Source: Microcoleus vaginatus PCC 9802 (GTDB taxonomy: Bacteria; Cyanobacteriota; Cyanobacteriia; Cyanobacteriales; Microcoleaceae). From it: a stretch of DNA of 64,000 nt. Below are positions 26,054 through 35,027 of the stretch, piece after piece. A program made the translations under genes and the position numbers. The notes below the pieces were generated by a model, which saw only the letters and a program-made list of their open reading frames with translations, did not search any database and was not told the DNA's origin. Where the stretch lies: the NCBI GenBank assembly GCA_022701275.1, contig CP031740.1:3297001-3361000 (forward strand), read 5' to 3'. Within the stretch, counting starts at the first letter, position 1, and every line of letters starts with the position of its first letter.

Positions 26054-27196
26054 CTATAACGTTTTAATTTGTTTAATCACCCAATCAAAAGTTTGTATAA
26101 CTTGCTTGAGGGCAGATTCCTCTTGCAAAGTAAACAAAGCCAGACTCGGCGACCTTCTCTCACCCGGTTCTATAGGTAGCGACAGACCGATCGAACTCAG
26201 TTTACTTCTCAATTCCAGCCAATTGTGTTCCCCATTAAACGGCGGTTGGGAACCGTAATTGTCAGCAGAAATCTCCATTCTGCCAGCAATATTTACAGTG
26301 AATAACTGATAGGGTTTTCTTCCTCTGTGAGGCAATTGAGCGGCGAAACCGCCGTAGGCGTCCCCCGTTCCCCACTGGATTTGAACTTCGGGTTCTTGAC
26401 TTTTCGCCCACAGGTAAATTGCTTTTGCCATTTGCGCCTCGTCCGCGCCTCGTCTAGCTTGGATTTCCGCAAAAAATGAAGATTCATCCCAGCGCCTTCT
26501 TTCGCGCGTTGCGCTGGATTTTTTCTGCTGTGCTTCCGCTGTCTGACCGATCACTCTGGGAACCAGCGTTTTTAAACCGTCTTCACTTACATACTGCTTA
26601 ATTTCCAGGGCCAAAACTTCAACCGGGTCCATTTGTTCGTTGAGAAATTCCACAACTCGGCGCATTTCAGCGGAAATCTCGTCAGCTACAAACACTAAGC
26701 GAACTTTACCCGCTTGCAAATTAGTTTTAACCTTCTGCCAAAATCTGTCTTCATTAGCATCTGCACCGAGAAACTCTTCAAAAATCTGTTCAGGATCGCG
26801 ACCCCGATCGCGACAATTAGCTTCAAACAGAGCAATAATTGAATCGATGGGCCAGTAAAACAACGCATTAGCAGCATAGTCGATCGACTGACCCAAAACT
26901 TTTTGCCGCAGTTCGGCATTAGGAGTTCGCCGCACATCCACCAAAGTAGGAACTGCATTTTGGTCGAGAAACAAATGATCCAGCGACCACTGCACCGCTG
27001 TTTCCTCATCGCTGGGTGCAGGTTCCCGCGAAATTAACAGCCACCTCCGCGCCGTCGCCCGATCGATTTGGTCTCCCGCGATCAAATTAGGATAAGTTAC
27101 TAGCAAATCTTGTAACTGGTCTTCCGAGTCGTAGGGCTGTTCCATCATTTCTACCAGCCTGTCGTCGTCCTGAATGAGATAAATACCTCCAGCCAT
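26054..27196 (-). CDS. PD-(D/E)XK nuclease-fold-like protein with altered active site
   Basis: 380 residues. The segment SLDHLFLDQNAVPTLVDVRR with QSIDYAAN (about 71-110) matches the LFLD...PTLVEVKRS...GQMLDYAA core of a large family of PD-(D/E)XK-fold proteins. Asp73 and Asp87 fit the acidic positions, but the catalytic Lys is Arg89 (codon CGG), so hydrolysis may be lost or weakened. A mixed charged linker and a C-terminal domain (ENNWLELRSKL-like helices, GDAYGGFAAQLP) follow. It converges on the dynamin operon with 79 bp between. Possible DNA-binding or defence-associated role by family; not shown. Confidence 0.6.
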   Translation of the reverse strand: MAGGIYLIQDDDRLVEMMEQPYDSEDQLQDLLVTYPNLIAGDQIDRATARRWLLISREPAPSDEETAVQWSLDHLFLDQNAVPTLVDVRRTPNAELRQKVLGQSIDYAANALFYWPIDSIIALFEANCRDRGRDPEQIFEEFLGADANEDRFWQKVKTNLQAGKVRLVFVADEISAEMRRVVEFLNEQMDPVEVLALEIKQYVSEDGLKTLVPRVIGQTAEAQQKKSSATRERRRWDESSFFAEIQARRGADEAQMAKAIYLWAKSQEPEVQIQWGTGDAYGGFAAQLPHRGRKPYQLFTVNIAGRMEISADNYGSQPPFNGEHNWLELRSKLSSIGLSLPIEPGERRSPSLALFTLQEESALKQVIQTFDWVIKQIKTL

Positions 27197-27213
27197 GCAA
27201 ACCCACCTAGTTA

Positions 27214-27252
27214 ATTTTAGATTTTAGATTTTAGATTTTAGATTTTAGATTT
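27214..27252. repeat. Heptanucleotide repeat (ATTTTAG type)
   Basis: Five to six copies of ATTTTAG just upstream of the nuclease-like gene's start. The same heptamer or close relatives recur near 54536-54560, 58545 and 61010. Confidence 0.85.
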
Positions 27253-27386
27253 CAGGCTTAGTTATTAGTCTTCAGTCTTCAGTCCGCAGCCAATAATTTG
27301 TGAAGGCGGAAGGCATTGGTCAGAATTCAATAAAAATTTTGAATTCAATAATTTTTATTGTTTGTTAATTCCACCAAAAAAACCTT

Positions 27387-27430
27387 CTGACTGATGACTG
27401 ATGACTGATGACTAATCACTAATCACTAAT
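27387..27430. repeat. Heptanucleotide repeat (ATGACTG/ATCACTA type)
   Basis: About six copies of ATGACTG then ATCACTA at the dapF 3' end, overlapping its final codons. The reading frame of dapF ends inside the repeat, so the last residues (CISD) are repeat-derived. Confidence 0.8.
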
Positions 27431-28261
27431 ACAACCAGTAAATACTCGCTGTGCCGGCCCGGTCATGTAAATCCGCCCAGAAACTTCTGCCCATTCGATT
27501 TCCAAAACGCCACCGGGGAGCTCAACTGCAGTTGCCCGATCGCACTTCCCTACCAACACCCCAGCTACCACAGCAGCACAAGCACCAGTCCCACAAGCTA
27601 GAGTAACACCCGCGCCTCTTTCCCACACCCGCATTTTTACATAGTCTGAACGTACCACTTCAATAAATTCCGTATTGGTACGCTGCGGGAATGCTTTGTT
27701 GTGCTCGAATTGAGGCCCCACAGTTTCTAAAGCAACAGCCGAAACATCGTCTACAAAAGTAATGCAGTGAGGATTACCCATGCTGACACAGGTAACAGAC
27801 CAAGATTTATCAGCAACTTCGATCGGCACATCTATAGCTTTGGCATCCGCTGCAGCCAGAGTTGTCGGAATTTCCGCAGCCAGCAGCCGGGGCACTCCCA
27901 TATCCACCTTCACCTGACCGTCCGATCGCAATTCCGGGGTAATCACACCAGCCAGAGTGTGGAGGCGGTACTGAGTTTTCGCCTCTGACCCTTCCAAATC
28001 GGCGATAAACTTAGCCAAACAGCGAATCCCGTTGCCGCACATTTCCGGTTCCGAACCGTCGGAGTTAAAAATCCGCATCGTATAATCAGTGTCGTTTTGA
28101 CCCGGAAGAGCAAATATCACACCGTCTGCGCCAATCCCGAAATGTCGATCGCACAAATCCACAGCTTGTTCTGGCGTGATCACCGGTTCTGACGAGTGGC
28201 GGTTGTCAATCAGAATAAAATCATTTCCCAGTCCGTGATACTTCGCAAACTCGATCGGCAT
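27419..28261 (-). CDS. dapF: Diaminopimelate epimerase
   Basis: 280 residues. Interconverts LL- and meso-diaminopimelate for lysine and peptidoglycan synthesis in the cytoplasm, without cofactor. The two catalytic cysteines are visible: Cys75 in MCGNGIRC and Cys223 in [18 protein letters not shown] and MGNPHC are family blocks. ATG 28261 gives the family start [15 protein letters not shown]; a 67-codon in-frame extension upstream is unlike the family and was dropped. hfq lies divergently 312 bp away, an arrangement I believe is common in cyanobacteria. Confidence 0.96.
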   Translation of the reverse strand: MPIEFAKYHGLGNDFILIDNRHSSEPVITPEQAVDLCDRHFGIGADGVIFALPGQNDTDYTMRIFNSDGSEPEMCGNGIRCLAKFIADLEGSEAKTQYRLHTLAGVITPELRSDGQVKVDMGVPRLLAAEIPTTLAAADAKAIDVPIEVADKSWSVTCVSMGNPHCITFVDDVSAVALETVGPQFEHNKAFPQRTNTEFIEVVRSDYVKMRVWERGAGVTLACGTGACAAVVAGVLVGKCDRATAVELPGGVLEIEWAEVSGRIYMTGPAQRVFTGCISD

Positions 28262-28573
28262 AAAAACAAACCTCTTTTGGTTAAAACTGATTAGATAATT
28301 TGATGACCAAATTACCCATTTCCCAGTATTATAAAACTTTATGCAATTTATAGTCCTTTCTAGTAAAATATAAACAAATATAATTTTTATAACTCCACAG
28401 GGATATCTCATTAATGCTGATGTCAATGGCTCAATGAATATCCGTCCAAAAGTAGCCACCAAGGGGTTTCTATCTCATCCGGTAGAGGCGCTTGTAATTG
28501 CGCCAGTATCGGTTAAACGGTATAAACAGAAGAATATGGTTTAAGGTAATATTTGACTATATTTTTCTGAACT
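28262..28573. other. Divergent promoter region between dapF and hfq
   Basis: 312 bp with no gene. It is AT-rich near dapF and contains a small hairpin GGCGC/GCGCC around 28487-28504. Promoters for both genes are expected here, but I see no unambiguous element. Confidence 0.5.
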
Positions 28574-28786
28574 ATGTCTGAATTTGAAACCGGATTGCCC
28601 AGCGTTCGCTTAATACAAAGCTACATCAAAGACAAACAACAGGTGGAGATCAAACTCCTGACCGGCGACTCACTAGCGGGTAGAATTTTTTGGCAGGATC
28701 ATAGCTGCATTTGCCTCGTCGATGCCTCAGAAACACAAATTCTGATCTCGCGGCCAGCAATTGCTTATCTCAAACCCAACGGCTGA
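28574..28786 (+). CDS. hfq: Cyanobacterial Hfq-like Sm protein
   Basis: 70 residues with the cyanobacterial Hfq pattern: ETGLPSVRLIQSYIKDKQQV, VEIKLLTGDSLAGRIFWQD (Sm1) and LISRPAIAYLKP (Sm2 with the conserved Ile-Ala-Tyr). Sm-fold hexamer. Cyanobacterial Hfq is thought to act at type IV pili rather than as a strong sRNA chaperone, based on studies in Synechocystis. The proximal RNA-binding residues of enterobacterial Hfq (YKH) are replaced by AYL. Followed by a GA/CT-rich repeat that is not part of the gene. Confidence 0.93.
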   Translation: MSEFETGLPSVRLIQSYIKDKQQVEIKLLTGDSLAGRIFWQDHSCICLVDASETQILISRPAIAYLKPNG

Positions 28787-28970
28787 GGAGACGGGGAGAG
28801 TGGGAGAGGGGGACAGTGGGAGAATGGAGACGGAGAGATTGGGAGAGGGAGACAGTGGAACAAATCTTCCTTCTTCCCTCTTCCCTCTTCCCTCTTCCTT
28901 CTTCCTTCTTCCCTCTTCCCTCTTCCTTCTTCCTTCTTCCCTCTTCCTTCTTCCTTCTTCCTTCCCTAAT
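28787..28970. repeat. Purine block followed by pyrimidine CTTCC/CTTCT block
   Basis: 28787-28860 is a GGGAGAG/GGAGAC-rich tract; 28865-28966 is a tract of CTTCC and CTTCT units on the same strand. The blocks are partly complementary and could fold together. A very similar CTTCC tract is at 55968-56045. It separates hfq from the convergent antiporter gene and ends just before its stop codon. Confidence 0.85.
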
Positions 28971-31281
28971 CGCTAAACAGCTTTTCGCTGACTTGGGCCG
29001 TGACAAAAGGCAGCTTTAAAGCAGGTTGTGGCACCGGCGGTGAGGCCGTCCGCTGCATCAAGCCGAGTTCGTAAAAGCCGCCACACAGCAGCAAACGATC
29101 GCCTTCTTGCAAATTTGTAGTTCCGTCCGGCCAGCGAGTAAATTTTCCTTCCCGGCGGATCGCCCGCACCTGCACCCCGTACTGGCTAAGCAAATCTACC
29201 TCTGACAGTTTTTTGCCCGCCCAAGGGCTGTTTGCTGGCAACCTCAGCCACTGGCAAGAACTGTCGCCCTGCGGCACTGCAACTTCCCCCTTCGCCAGCA
29301 ACTCAAAACTGATGAGTTCTTCCGGTTCTCCCACTACAAAAAGTCGATCGCCCGACTGCAAAGCTGTCTTCCCGTTAGGATAATCAATTTCCTCGCCATT
29401 CTCGCGGACGATCGCCATCACGCTGACCCCTGTCAACTGTCGCAAGTTAGTTTCTTCCAGAGTCATGCTGGCGATGGGAGAACCCGACGGCAAGCTGTAC
29501 CACTCGCTGTTCATATCTCGAACCGCCACTTTCAAATCCCGCGAAATCGCCAAAGGTTCGCGCGGTGGCCGCAATTCCAGATAGCGGCTGCTGCGAATTT
29601 GCTGCACTTCCCGCCCGATCGCCATTGCCGAGATCCCAATACTAGCCAACAAGTGGGCCGAGAGTTCTAAACTCGCCTCAAACTCCGGCTGCACGACTTC
29701 CCAGGCCCCCAGTTGGTAAAGCAGTTCGATGTCTTTATCTTGGTTGGCCCGCACCACAATATCCAAATCCGGGACTAATTCTAAAGCCCGCTTCAGACAC
29801 AAGCGAGTGCTCATGGGATCGGGAAGGGCGATCGCCATTGCTTTTGCCCGTTCCACCCGGGCGGCTTCCAATACGTGCAAGCTAGCAGCATTCCCGTAAA
29901 TGTAAGGAATTCCCTGCATTCTGCACTCTTGAATTCTACTTTCTGACTCGTCGATCACCACAACTGAACAGTTGCGGCTTTGCAGCATTTTGACTAAAAT
30001 TCTGCCGACTCGCCCGTAGCCACAAACCACAACATAATTTAGTTCCGGCAAATTTTCAGCTATTGCCACAGGTTGAGATGTTTCGTCAAAATAGCGCTGC
30101 AAAGGCCCGAAATTTTCCGCCCATTTCAATAACTGTGGCACGCTTCTCAATACAAACGGAGTCAGCACCAGGGTGACTGCTGTCGTTCCTAAAATTAACA
30201 GGTAAACGTCCCGCGAAACCAGCCCCATAACTTGACCGGAACTAGCGAGTACAAAGGAGAATTCTCCTATTTGAGCTAAGCCCAAACCTGTGATTAATGC
30301 TGTTTTTAACGGATAGCCAAATAGTCGGACGATCGGCGCGATGATCAAGAATTTGCCGACAAATACTAGAAATACCAGTCCCAGAATTAATTCTAGATGG
30401 TTCCACAGAAACACCGGGTCGATTAACATTCCGATGGTGACAAAAAATAAGGATGCAAAAATATCTCGCAAAGGCTCGACGTAAGTTAGAGTTTGGTCGG
30501 CATATTCCACCTCCGAAATCATTAAACCCGCCACAAATGCGCCCATCTCGATCGAAAAACCCAAATATTCTGTCAGCAGCGCAATCCCTAAAGCCAAAAC
30601 TACAACTCCCAGCAAAAACAGTTCGCGACTTTCTGTTTTCGCCAGGTAGCGCAGCAACTGCGGTACGAGCCAAATGCCCGCGACTACAGCACCGACAGCA
30701 AATAACCCGATCCGCAGCAGGGCCCACGCTACCGTCATGCCGATCGCTTCTGCGGGCTGGTTGAGTGCCGGCAAAACCGCTAGCATTAGCCCCAAAGCCA
30801 AATCTTGAACTACTAATATTCCCAGCATGACTTGACCGTGGGAAGTACCGCCTTCATTGCGCTCCATCAAGCATTTCAGGACGACTGCGGTCGAGGAAAG
30901 CGACAGAATCGCTCCTAAAAACACGCCTTGAGCAGGCGATTCTACCCAGCCTACAGCCAAGGAAATTGCAGTAGTAATGGCGATCGTCAGCACAATTTGC
31001 AAGCCCCCCCCGCCCAAACTAATGGTTTTAACTTTTTGGAGTTCGGCGAAAGAGAATTCCACTCCCAAGGCAAACAACAGAAAGGCAACCCCGAATTCAG
31101 CCAGGGTGTCTACCTGAATTAATTTTTTAATCAGCCCCAAACCTGCCGGCCCAATTACGATCCCTCCCAGCAGGTAGCCGAGAATTACCGGCTGTCGCAA
31201 CAGCGATGCAAAGAGTCCTCCTGCTGCGGCAGCAGCGAGAACTACAACTAAGTCAACGATCAGTCGGAAGTCTTCTTGCAC
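28966..31281 (-). CDS. CPA2-family cation:proton antiporter with RCK domains
   Basis: 771 residues from GTG 31281 (VQEDFRLIVDLVVV follows); the in-frame ATG at 31380 would add an unconserved leader. Residues about 1-390 are the 10-13-helix CPA2/Kef-type transporter (GGIVIGPAGLGL, FLLFALGVEFS, SLSSTAVVLK). Then an RCK_N Rossmann domain (VVVCGYGRVGRILVKML), followed by two RCK_C-type domains, each with a GDRLxxxG end. It moves K+ or Na+ against H+ across the plasma or thylakoid membrane, with nucleotide or ion gating by the RCK part. The product of the gene ends in the repeat boundary near 28966. Confidence 0.88.
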   Translation of the reverse strand: MQEDFRLIVDLVVVLAAAAAGGLFASLLRQPVILGYLLGGIVIGPAGLGLIKKLIQVDTLAEFGVAFLLFALGVEFSFAELQKVKTISLGGGGLQIVLTIAITTAISLAVGWVESPAQGVFLGAILSLSSTAVVLKCLMERNEGGTSHGQVMLGILVVQDLALGLMLAVLPALNQPAEAIGMTVAWALLRIGLFAVGAVVAGIWLVPQLLRYLAKTESRELFLLGVVVLALGIALLTEYLGFSIEMGAFVAGLMISEVEYADQTLTYVEPLRDIFASLFFVTIGMLIDPVFLWNHLELILGLVFLVFVGKFLIIAPIVRLFGYPLKTALITGLGLAQIGEFSFVLASSGQVMGLVSRDVYLLILGTTAVTLVLTPFVLRSVPQLLKWAENFGPLQRYFDETSQPVAIAENLPELNYVVVCGYGRVGRILVKMLQSRNCSVVVIDESESRIQECRMQGIPYIYGNAASLHVLEAARVERAKAMAIALPDPMSTRLCLKRALELVPDLDIVVRANQDKDIELLYQLGAWEVVQPEFEASLELSAHLLASIGISAMAIGREVQQIRSSRYLELRPPREPLAISRDLKVAVRDMNSEWYSLPSGSPIASMTLEETNLRQLTGVSVMAIVRENGEEIDYPNGKTALQSGDRLFVVGEPEELISFELLAKGEVAVPQGDSSCQWLRLPANSPWAGKKLSEVDLLSQYGVQVRAIRREGKFTRWPDGTTNLQEGDRLLLCGGFYELGLMQRTASPPVPQPALKLPFVTAQVSEKLFSD

Positions 31282-31432
31282 AACTTTATGAAAAAAGTAT
31301 AAAGTTATATTATTATAGTGTCTAATGTGTTGATTATGTTTAGTGGGTTGACTGTAGTTGGGGAGCCAGGGCAACTGCAACTATAGAACCCGGTATTTTC
31401 TGATACCCAAGAGTTTCACTCCTCAAAAAAAG

Positions 31433-32494
31433 CTTAACCTCTTGCCAGTAGAGCGAGGCATTGCACGTTGATTGGGGGTAATGTTTCACCTCAACGAGAT
31501 GAGCGCGGTGAGATTAAATCAAGTTACTTTTTTTAATCTCTTTCAGGCGGGGTGGAGTGATTTTAATTACCTTTTTGTATTGAGTGGTTTTATCAGGGTG
31601 TACGTTCACTGATCGGCGATCGGTCAGTGAAATCAGTTAAAATCTTTTTTAGTCAAACGCGCTGTGAGAATTTATCCGATCTACTGGATAATTACTCTGA
31701 CAGTTTTGTGTTTCTTTTTAGGAATTCCCGAATTTGCGAACAATACAGATTTAAGTTTGGGGCGCTTAATTGTATCGCTGCTGTTGCTACCTCAAAATGA
31801 CAAGCCGATTCTGGATGTAGGCTGGACTTTAATTTACGAATTATATTTTTACTTCCTGTTCAGTATAGCTATCTGGTTCAAACCAAAACATTCTGTACCG
31901 ATACTTTCGACTTGGCTATTTGTCACGATTCTACATTTTTCTAAAATTGTAAAATTTCCAGGCTCTTTTTTCTTGCTGAATCTAGTATTTGGGAATATGA
32001 ATCTAGAATTTGTTTTGGGCTGCTTGGCTGCGTATATTGTGATTAAATATAACCATAAAATCGGCAAGTACAGGTGGATATTGTTTGGGATAGCAAATTT
32101 AGGATATATTATTTTAGGAATGCTCCTCGCATGGGGAAACATAGAGTTTGAGCGCGTCACTACTTTTGCCGTGGTAGCAGCTCTGTTAATCATTGCTGCT
32201 ACTTCGATAGACCCCAAAGATTCTCCGAAAATACCTCAGATTTCCACGTATTTAGGAGATGCCTCGTACTCGATATTTTTAACTCACGGCCCGCTGATTT
32301 CAGCAACCACCAAATTGCTGCCAAAGGCAAATCTAGGAAAATATTTCGATAGCTTTTTTGCACCCGCATTGGTAGCACTGATAACTGTAATCGCTGGCTG
32401 CATCTTTTACTCTTTAGTTGAAAAACCGCTGACAGTTTACCTGCGGAAAAATATAGTTGAAAAAATGAGTCTTCCGAAGGTACAAGCAAGCTAA
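31433..32494 (+). pseudogene. Acyltransferase 3 family gene with three in-frame TGA codons
   Basis: One frame runs through the whole family. LLPVERGIA then TGA 31469 then LGVMFHLNEM, QAGWSDFNYLFVLSGFI, VYVH then TGA 31610, then TGA 31628, NQLKSFLVKRAVRIYPIYW and the rest to 32494. The first part is the N-terminal helix and the FFVLSGF motif of acyltransferase 3 (O-acetylation of glycans); the intact 276-codon piece from GTG 31664 is only the C-terminal two thirds, with nine or so membrane helices and the VEKPL ending. All other residues match the family, so decay is recent or the TGA codons arose by C-to-T change. Confidence 0.85.
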
Positions 32495-32511
32495 TTGTAG
32501 GGAGAGCGCAT

Positions 32512-32736
32512 TTAATCTAAATAGGTGCGTTTTTGCTCCCACCAATCATCAGTAATGTCTAGAGAATTGCCCCTAGCCAAACCAGCCAACAATAACGACT
32601 CAACCCGCGCGGTTCTTGCTTGTTATTGGCGAATTAGGTGCAAGATATATTCTGCTGCATTGCTGTAGCCTCCGCTTGCCACTTGTTCGTTAATAAATTT
32701 TTGAATTGAATCGGGAAGAGGAAGATTGAGGGTCAT
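32512..32736 (-). pseudogene. ParD-like antitoxin gene with an internal stop codon
   Basis: From ATG 32736, with GGAGG ten bases upstream, the frame reads TLNLPLPDSIQKFINEQVAS, GGYSNAAEYILHLIRQ, then TAA at 32625-32623 (codon 38), then QARTARVESLLLAGL, GNSLDITDDWWEQKR and TAA 32512. This is the length and sequence pattern of ParD (ribbon-helix-helix, then a toxin-binding helix). GAA to TAA is the simplest change. No parE toxin follows: the next sequence is the acyltransferase pseudogene in the opposite orientation. Without the tail the RHH part could still be made as a 37-residue peptide. Confidence 0.8.
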
Positions 32737-32943
32737 ATTTTTTATCCTCCTTCCTGATGTGCGATCGATCGCAGGCATATTCTAAATATTATAAACCAAA
32801 TTTAACCTATTTTCGTTTGTCTAGGGTGCGTGGCTGTGAGATGTCGATCGCATTTGCAGATTGTAGAAGAATCCGCGCCCTACAAATAATCGAGAAAAGA
32901 ACAAAAAGGGCTAAAGAGAAAAGAAGAACCCTTGCTGGAAAAA

Positions 32944-34068
32944 CTAGGAGGGGGAAGAATACGACGACATTGCTACGCGAACACCCTCTATCAAAGAAGA
33001 GCCGATGCCTTCTTGATACGGGCTGTGACACAGGTGCAAGGTGCGATTGAACCACTTGGGATCTGTATGGCCGATAGAGTCAAGCCCCATCCTGGTTAAG
33101 AGTGAGATAATACCGCCTGTCGACTCGGGGCCTTCATCGGTATCATTTAAGCCACTATTGCCACACCATTCCGCAACCTTGCCGTGCATATCGTAAAGTC
33201 CAAAAGCATTAGGCGGAAAACTCCCCACATCCTTTATTTGGCGATGAAGACCCTGCGGTGCATCAAGATCCAGATGATTGCCTTCACGGTTAACTTCTTT
33301 TATAATTTGCATAAAAAAATCACTATCAAATGGGGCTGTTGTACCGGCACGGCAGGCATATTCCCATTCTGCTTTACTCAGAAGACGATATTTTTTACTG
33401 GTTTTTTGCGAGAGTCTTCGACAGAATCTGATGGCTTGCAACCACGATACATTTTCAACAGGACGTTTTTCGCCTGTGAAACTCGATTGGTTGGTTGTCT
33501 TTCCCATAACTGCTTCCCACTGTGCTTGGGTGATGGGGTATTTGCTTGCATAAAAAGCGGGTATTGTGACTTGAGGCTTCCCACCTTCCCCATAATCTCT
33601 ATATCTATCAACTTCTGTTACTGGCCAATCTACCATCAATGTGCCACCGGGAATGTAAACCATTTCCAACACAATTCCATTTCCTAGGTCTTCGGGGAAG
33701 TAGAAAGCAAACGACTTGCTGCGGCTGCTTTCTCGTCCATTAGAATTAACAGTGATGACATCAAAATCAAAAAAATAGTTTTGTAAATGTTGTTTTATCT
33801 TCTCCTCATTTCTATCTTTCAGTAGTGAATAGACAGCTAATTTAACCTGTACTGACTCATCCTGCAATGCTCCCAGTATCAAATCTAATCCTGCATCTCC
33901 ATATTTGAGCGCTTCGGATAGTGCGGCGATTCTAGCTTCGACAGAGGGCAAGGGCAATCGGGTTTTAACCCCGGCAATTCCTCCCTGTACCGCCGCACCG
34001 ACAGGAATTGAATTTTGCCCCCCCTTGACTGCATCGTATTCTCTGGGTCGATCGCGATCGCTTGGCAT
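32944..34068 (-). CDS. Formylglycine-generating-enzyme-like (SUMF1) domain protein with N-terminal helical repeats
   Basis: 374 residues. Residues about 40-95 look like one or two HEAT-type helical hairpins (EARIAALSEALKYGDAGLDL, DESVQVKLAVYSLL). From about 130 on is the FGE-sulfatase fold: MVYIPGGTLMV, ASKYPITQAQWEAVMG, RPVENVSWLQAIRFCRRLS, YRLLSKAEWEYACRAGT, FGLYDMHGKVAEWC. In cyanobacteria most such proteins are not sulfatase activators but ligand-binding or C-type-lectin-like modules attached to signalling domains. The C-terminal end is less conserved than usual. Monocistronic. Function unknown. Confidence 0.8.
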   Translation of the reverse strand: MPSDRDRPREYDAVKGGQNSIPVGAAVQGGIAGVKTRLPLPSVEARIAALSEALKYGDAGLDLILGALQDESVQVKLAVYSLLKDRNEEKIKQHLQNYFFDFDVITVNSNGRESSRSKSFAFYFPEDLGNGIVLEMVYIPGGTLMVDWPVTEVDRYRDYGEGGKPQVTIPAFYASKYPITQAQWEAVMGKTTNQSSFTGEKRPVENVSWLQAIRFCRRLSQKTSKKYRLLSKAEWEYACRAGTTAPFDSDFFMQIIKEVNREGNHLDLDAPQGLHRQIKDVGSFPPNAFGLYDMHGKVAEWCGNSGLNDTDEGPESTGGIISLLTRMGLDSIGHTDPKWFNRTLHLCHSPYQEGIGSSLIEGVRVAMSSYSSPS

Positions 34069-34418
34069 GGCATTTTAACCTCTGTAATATCTACAACTGT
34101 GGCATTTAAATAATAAATATGTCAAATATTGAAAATTTATAATATATTTGACATAAGTGTTTCTGTGTCATGTTAAATGCAGCGCACGGAAGTGAAATAT
34201 CTCAGTATTTTCCCACAATCCCAGATGATTCGCTGCGATCGCCCTCCACTCAGAATGACAAAATTATACCGCGCTCGAAACCGTGAAACATCCTCTGATG
34301 CAGCTTTGCTACAAAGTCCGCAAATAGCGCCTTGCGCTCCGCTAAATGGCGATACCTTTGCTGACTTTGGGCAAGTCGTAATAGTGCGTTATCCTTTGCG
34401 GTGAGAGGGTGCTAAAAT
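34069..34418. other. Intergenic region upstream of FGE-like gene
   Basis: 350 bp without a gene. It contains the 12-bp inverted repeat at 34118-34155 and HIP1-like sites. Beyond 34160 nothing else stands out. Confidence 0.5.
34118..34155. promoter_or_regulatory. Perfect 12-bp inverted repeat upstream of FGE-like gene
   Basis: TATGTCAAATAT (34118-34129) and ATATTTGACATA (34144-34155) with a 14-base spacer, 50-87 bp upstream of the start codon at 34068 (minus strand). Both arms hold TTTGACAT-like sequence. A two-site operator is a reasonable guess. Confidence 0.45.
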
Positions 34419-34890
34419 TTGAATTTTTGGGTAACATTAACCAGACAAAGATTAAGGATATCCGTCATGACAGCGACTGCGAATCGAGCCAACTGCGGAC
34501 AAAGTGCGAAAATAGTTGCGGGTGCTATTTTTGGATGCAGGCTATTGAAAGCAAACATGAAGAAGGCGATTTTGAGCGGGGAACGATCGCGAGCATTCTC
34601 AGTTTGGTATCCCCGGTACAAGCTTTGCAGGTGAAGGTGACGCCGGCAAATCCCGAACTAGGAGATACGCTGTCAGTAATGATTCAGGTAAACAGCAGCA
34701 GCGGAACTCCAACGGTTTCCGTACAGCAAAAAAACTACCCAGCTTTTCCTATGGGCACCAATCGCTTTCGGGCCCTGCTGCCGACGACGCCGCTCGATCG
34801 CCCCGGTACCCGCCAAATCCAAGTGGCGGGAGACGGAAAGGTGCAAGATTTGAGCGTGCAAGTGCGCGTTCGATCGCACATCCCCTCGCT
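34419..34890 (+). pseudogene. Truncated, frameshifted paralogue of the M23 peptidase gene
   Basis: The frame from 34419 gives RLRISVMTATANRANCGQSA and LKANMKKA, matching the N-terminus of the peptidase at 38781. The next frame then carries VSPVQALQVKVTPANPELGD, TLSVMIQVN, QQKNYPAFP, FRALLPTTPL and RQIQVAGDGK, matching its middle. A frameshift near 34570 joins them. Homology stops at VRSHIPS, before the metal-binding peptidase domain, and 40 bp before the mutarotase reading frame. The full copy is 4.3 kb downstream. Confidence 0.85.
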
Positions 34891-35027
34891 ATATGTTGGC
34901 ACTCCCCATCCGTTTCTCGGACTGCATCGTTGTGTCGATCGCACCCTCGCAGGTCAAACTCAACAAGATAATCAATCTAGCAACCATAATATCGGATAAT
35001 TGTAAAGCCATTCACCAAGCCAACAGC

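Noticed and set aside
27419-28462. Longer dapF start at 28462
   Set aside because: The added 67 residues are hydrophobic, unconserved-looking, and precede the canonical [10 protein letters not shown] start.
28711-29019. Ser/Leu/Pro-rich frame over the CT tract
   Set aside because: Entirely repeat-derived low-complexity sequence.
30242-30727. 161-codon frame on the minus strand within the antiporter gene
   Set aside because: Another frame of the same strand inside a well-supported gene; composition is not protein-like.
31469-31630. UGA recoding or selenocysteine in the acyltransferase gene
   Set aside because: No SECIS-type structure or other sign of recoding is seen, the family does not use selenocysteine, and neighbouring genes use TGA as a stop.
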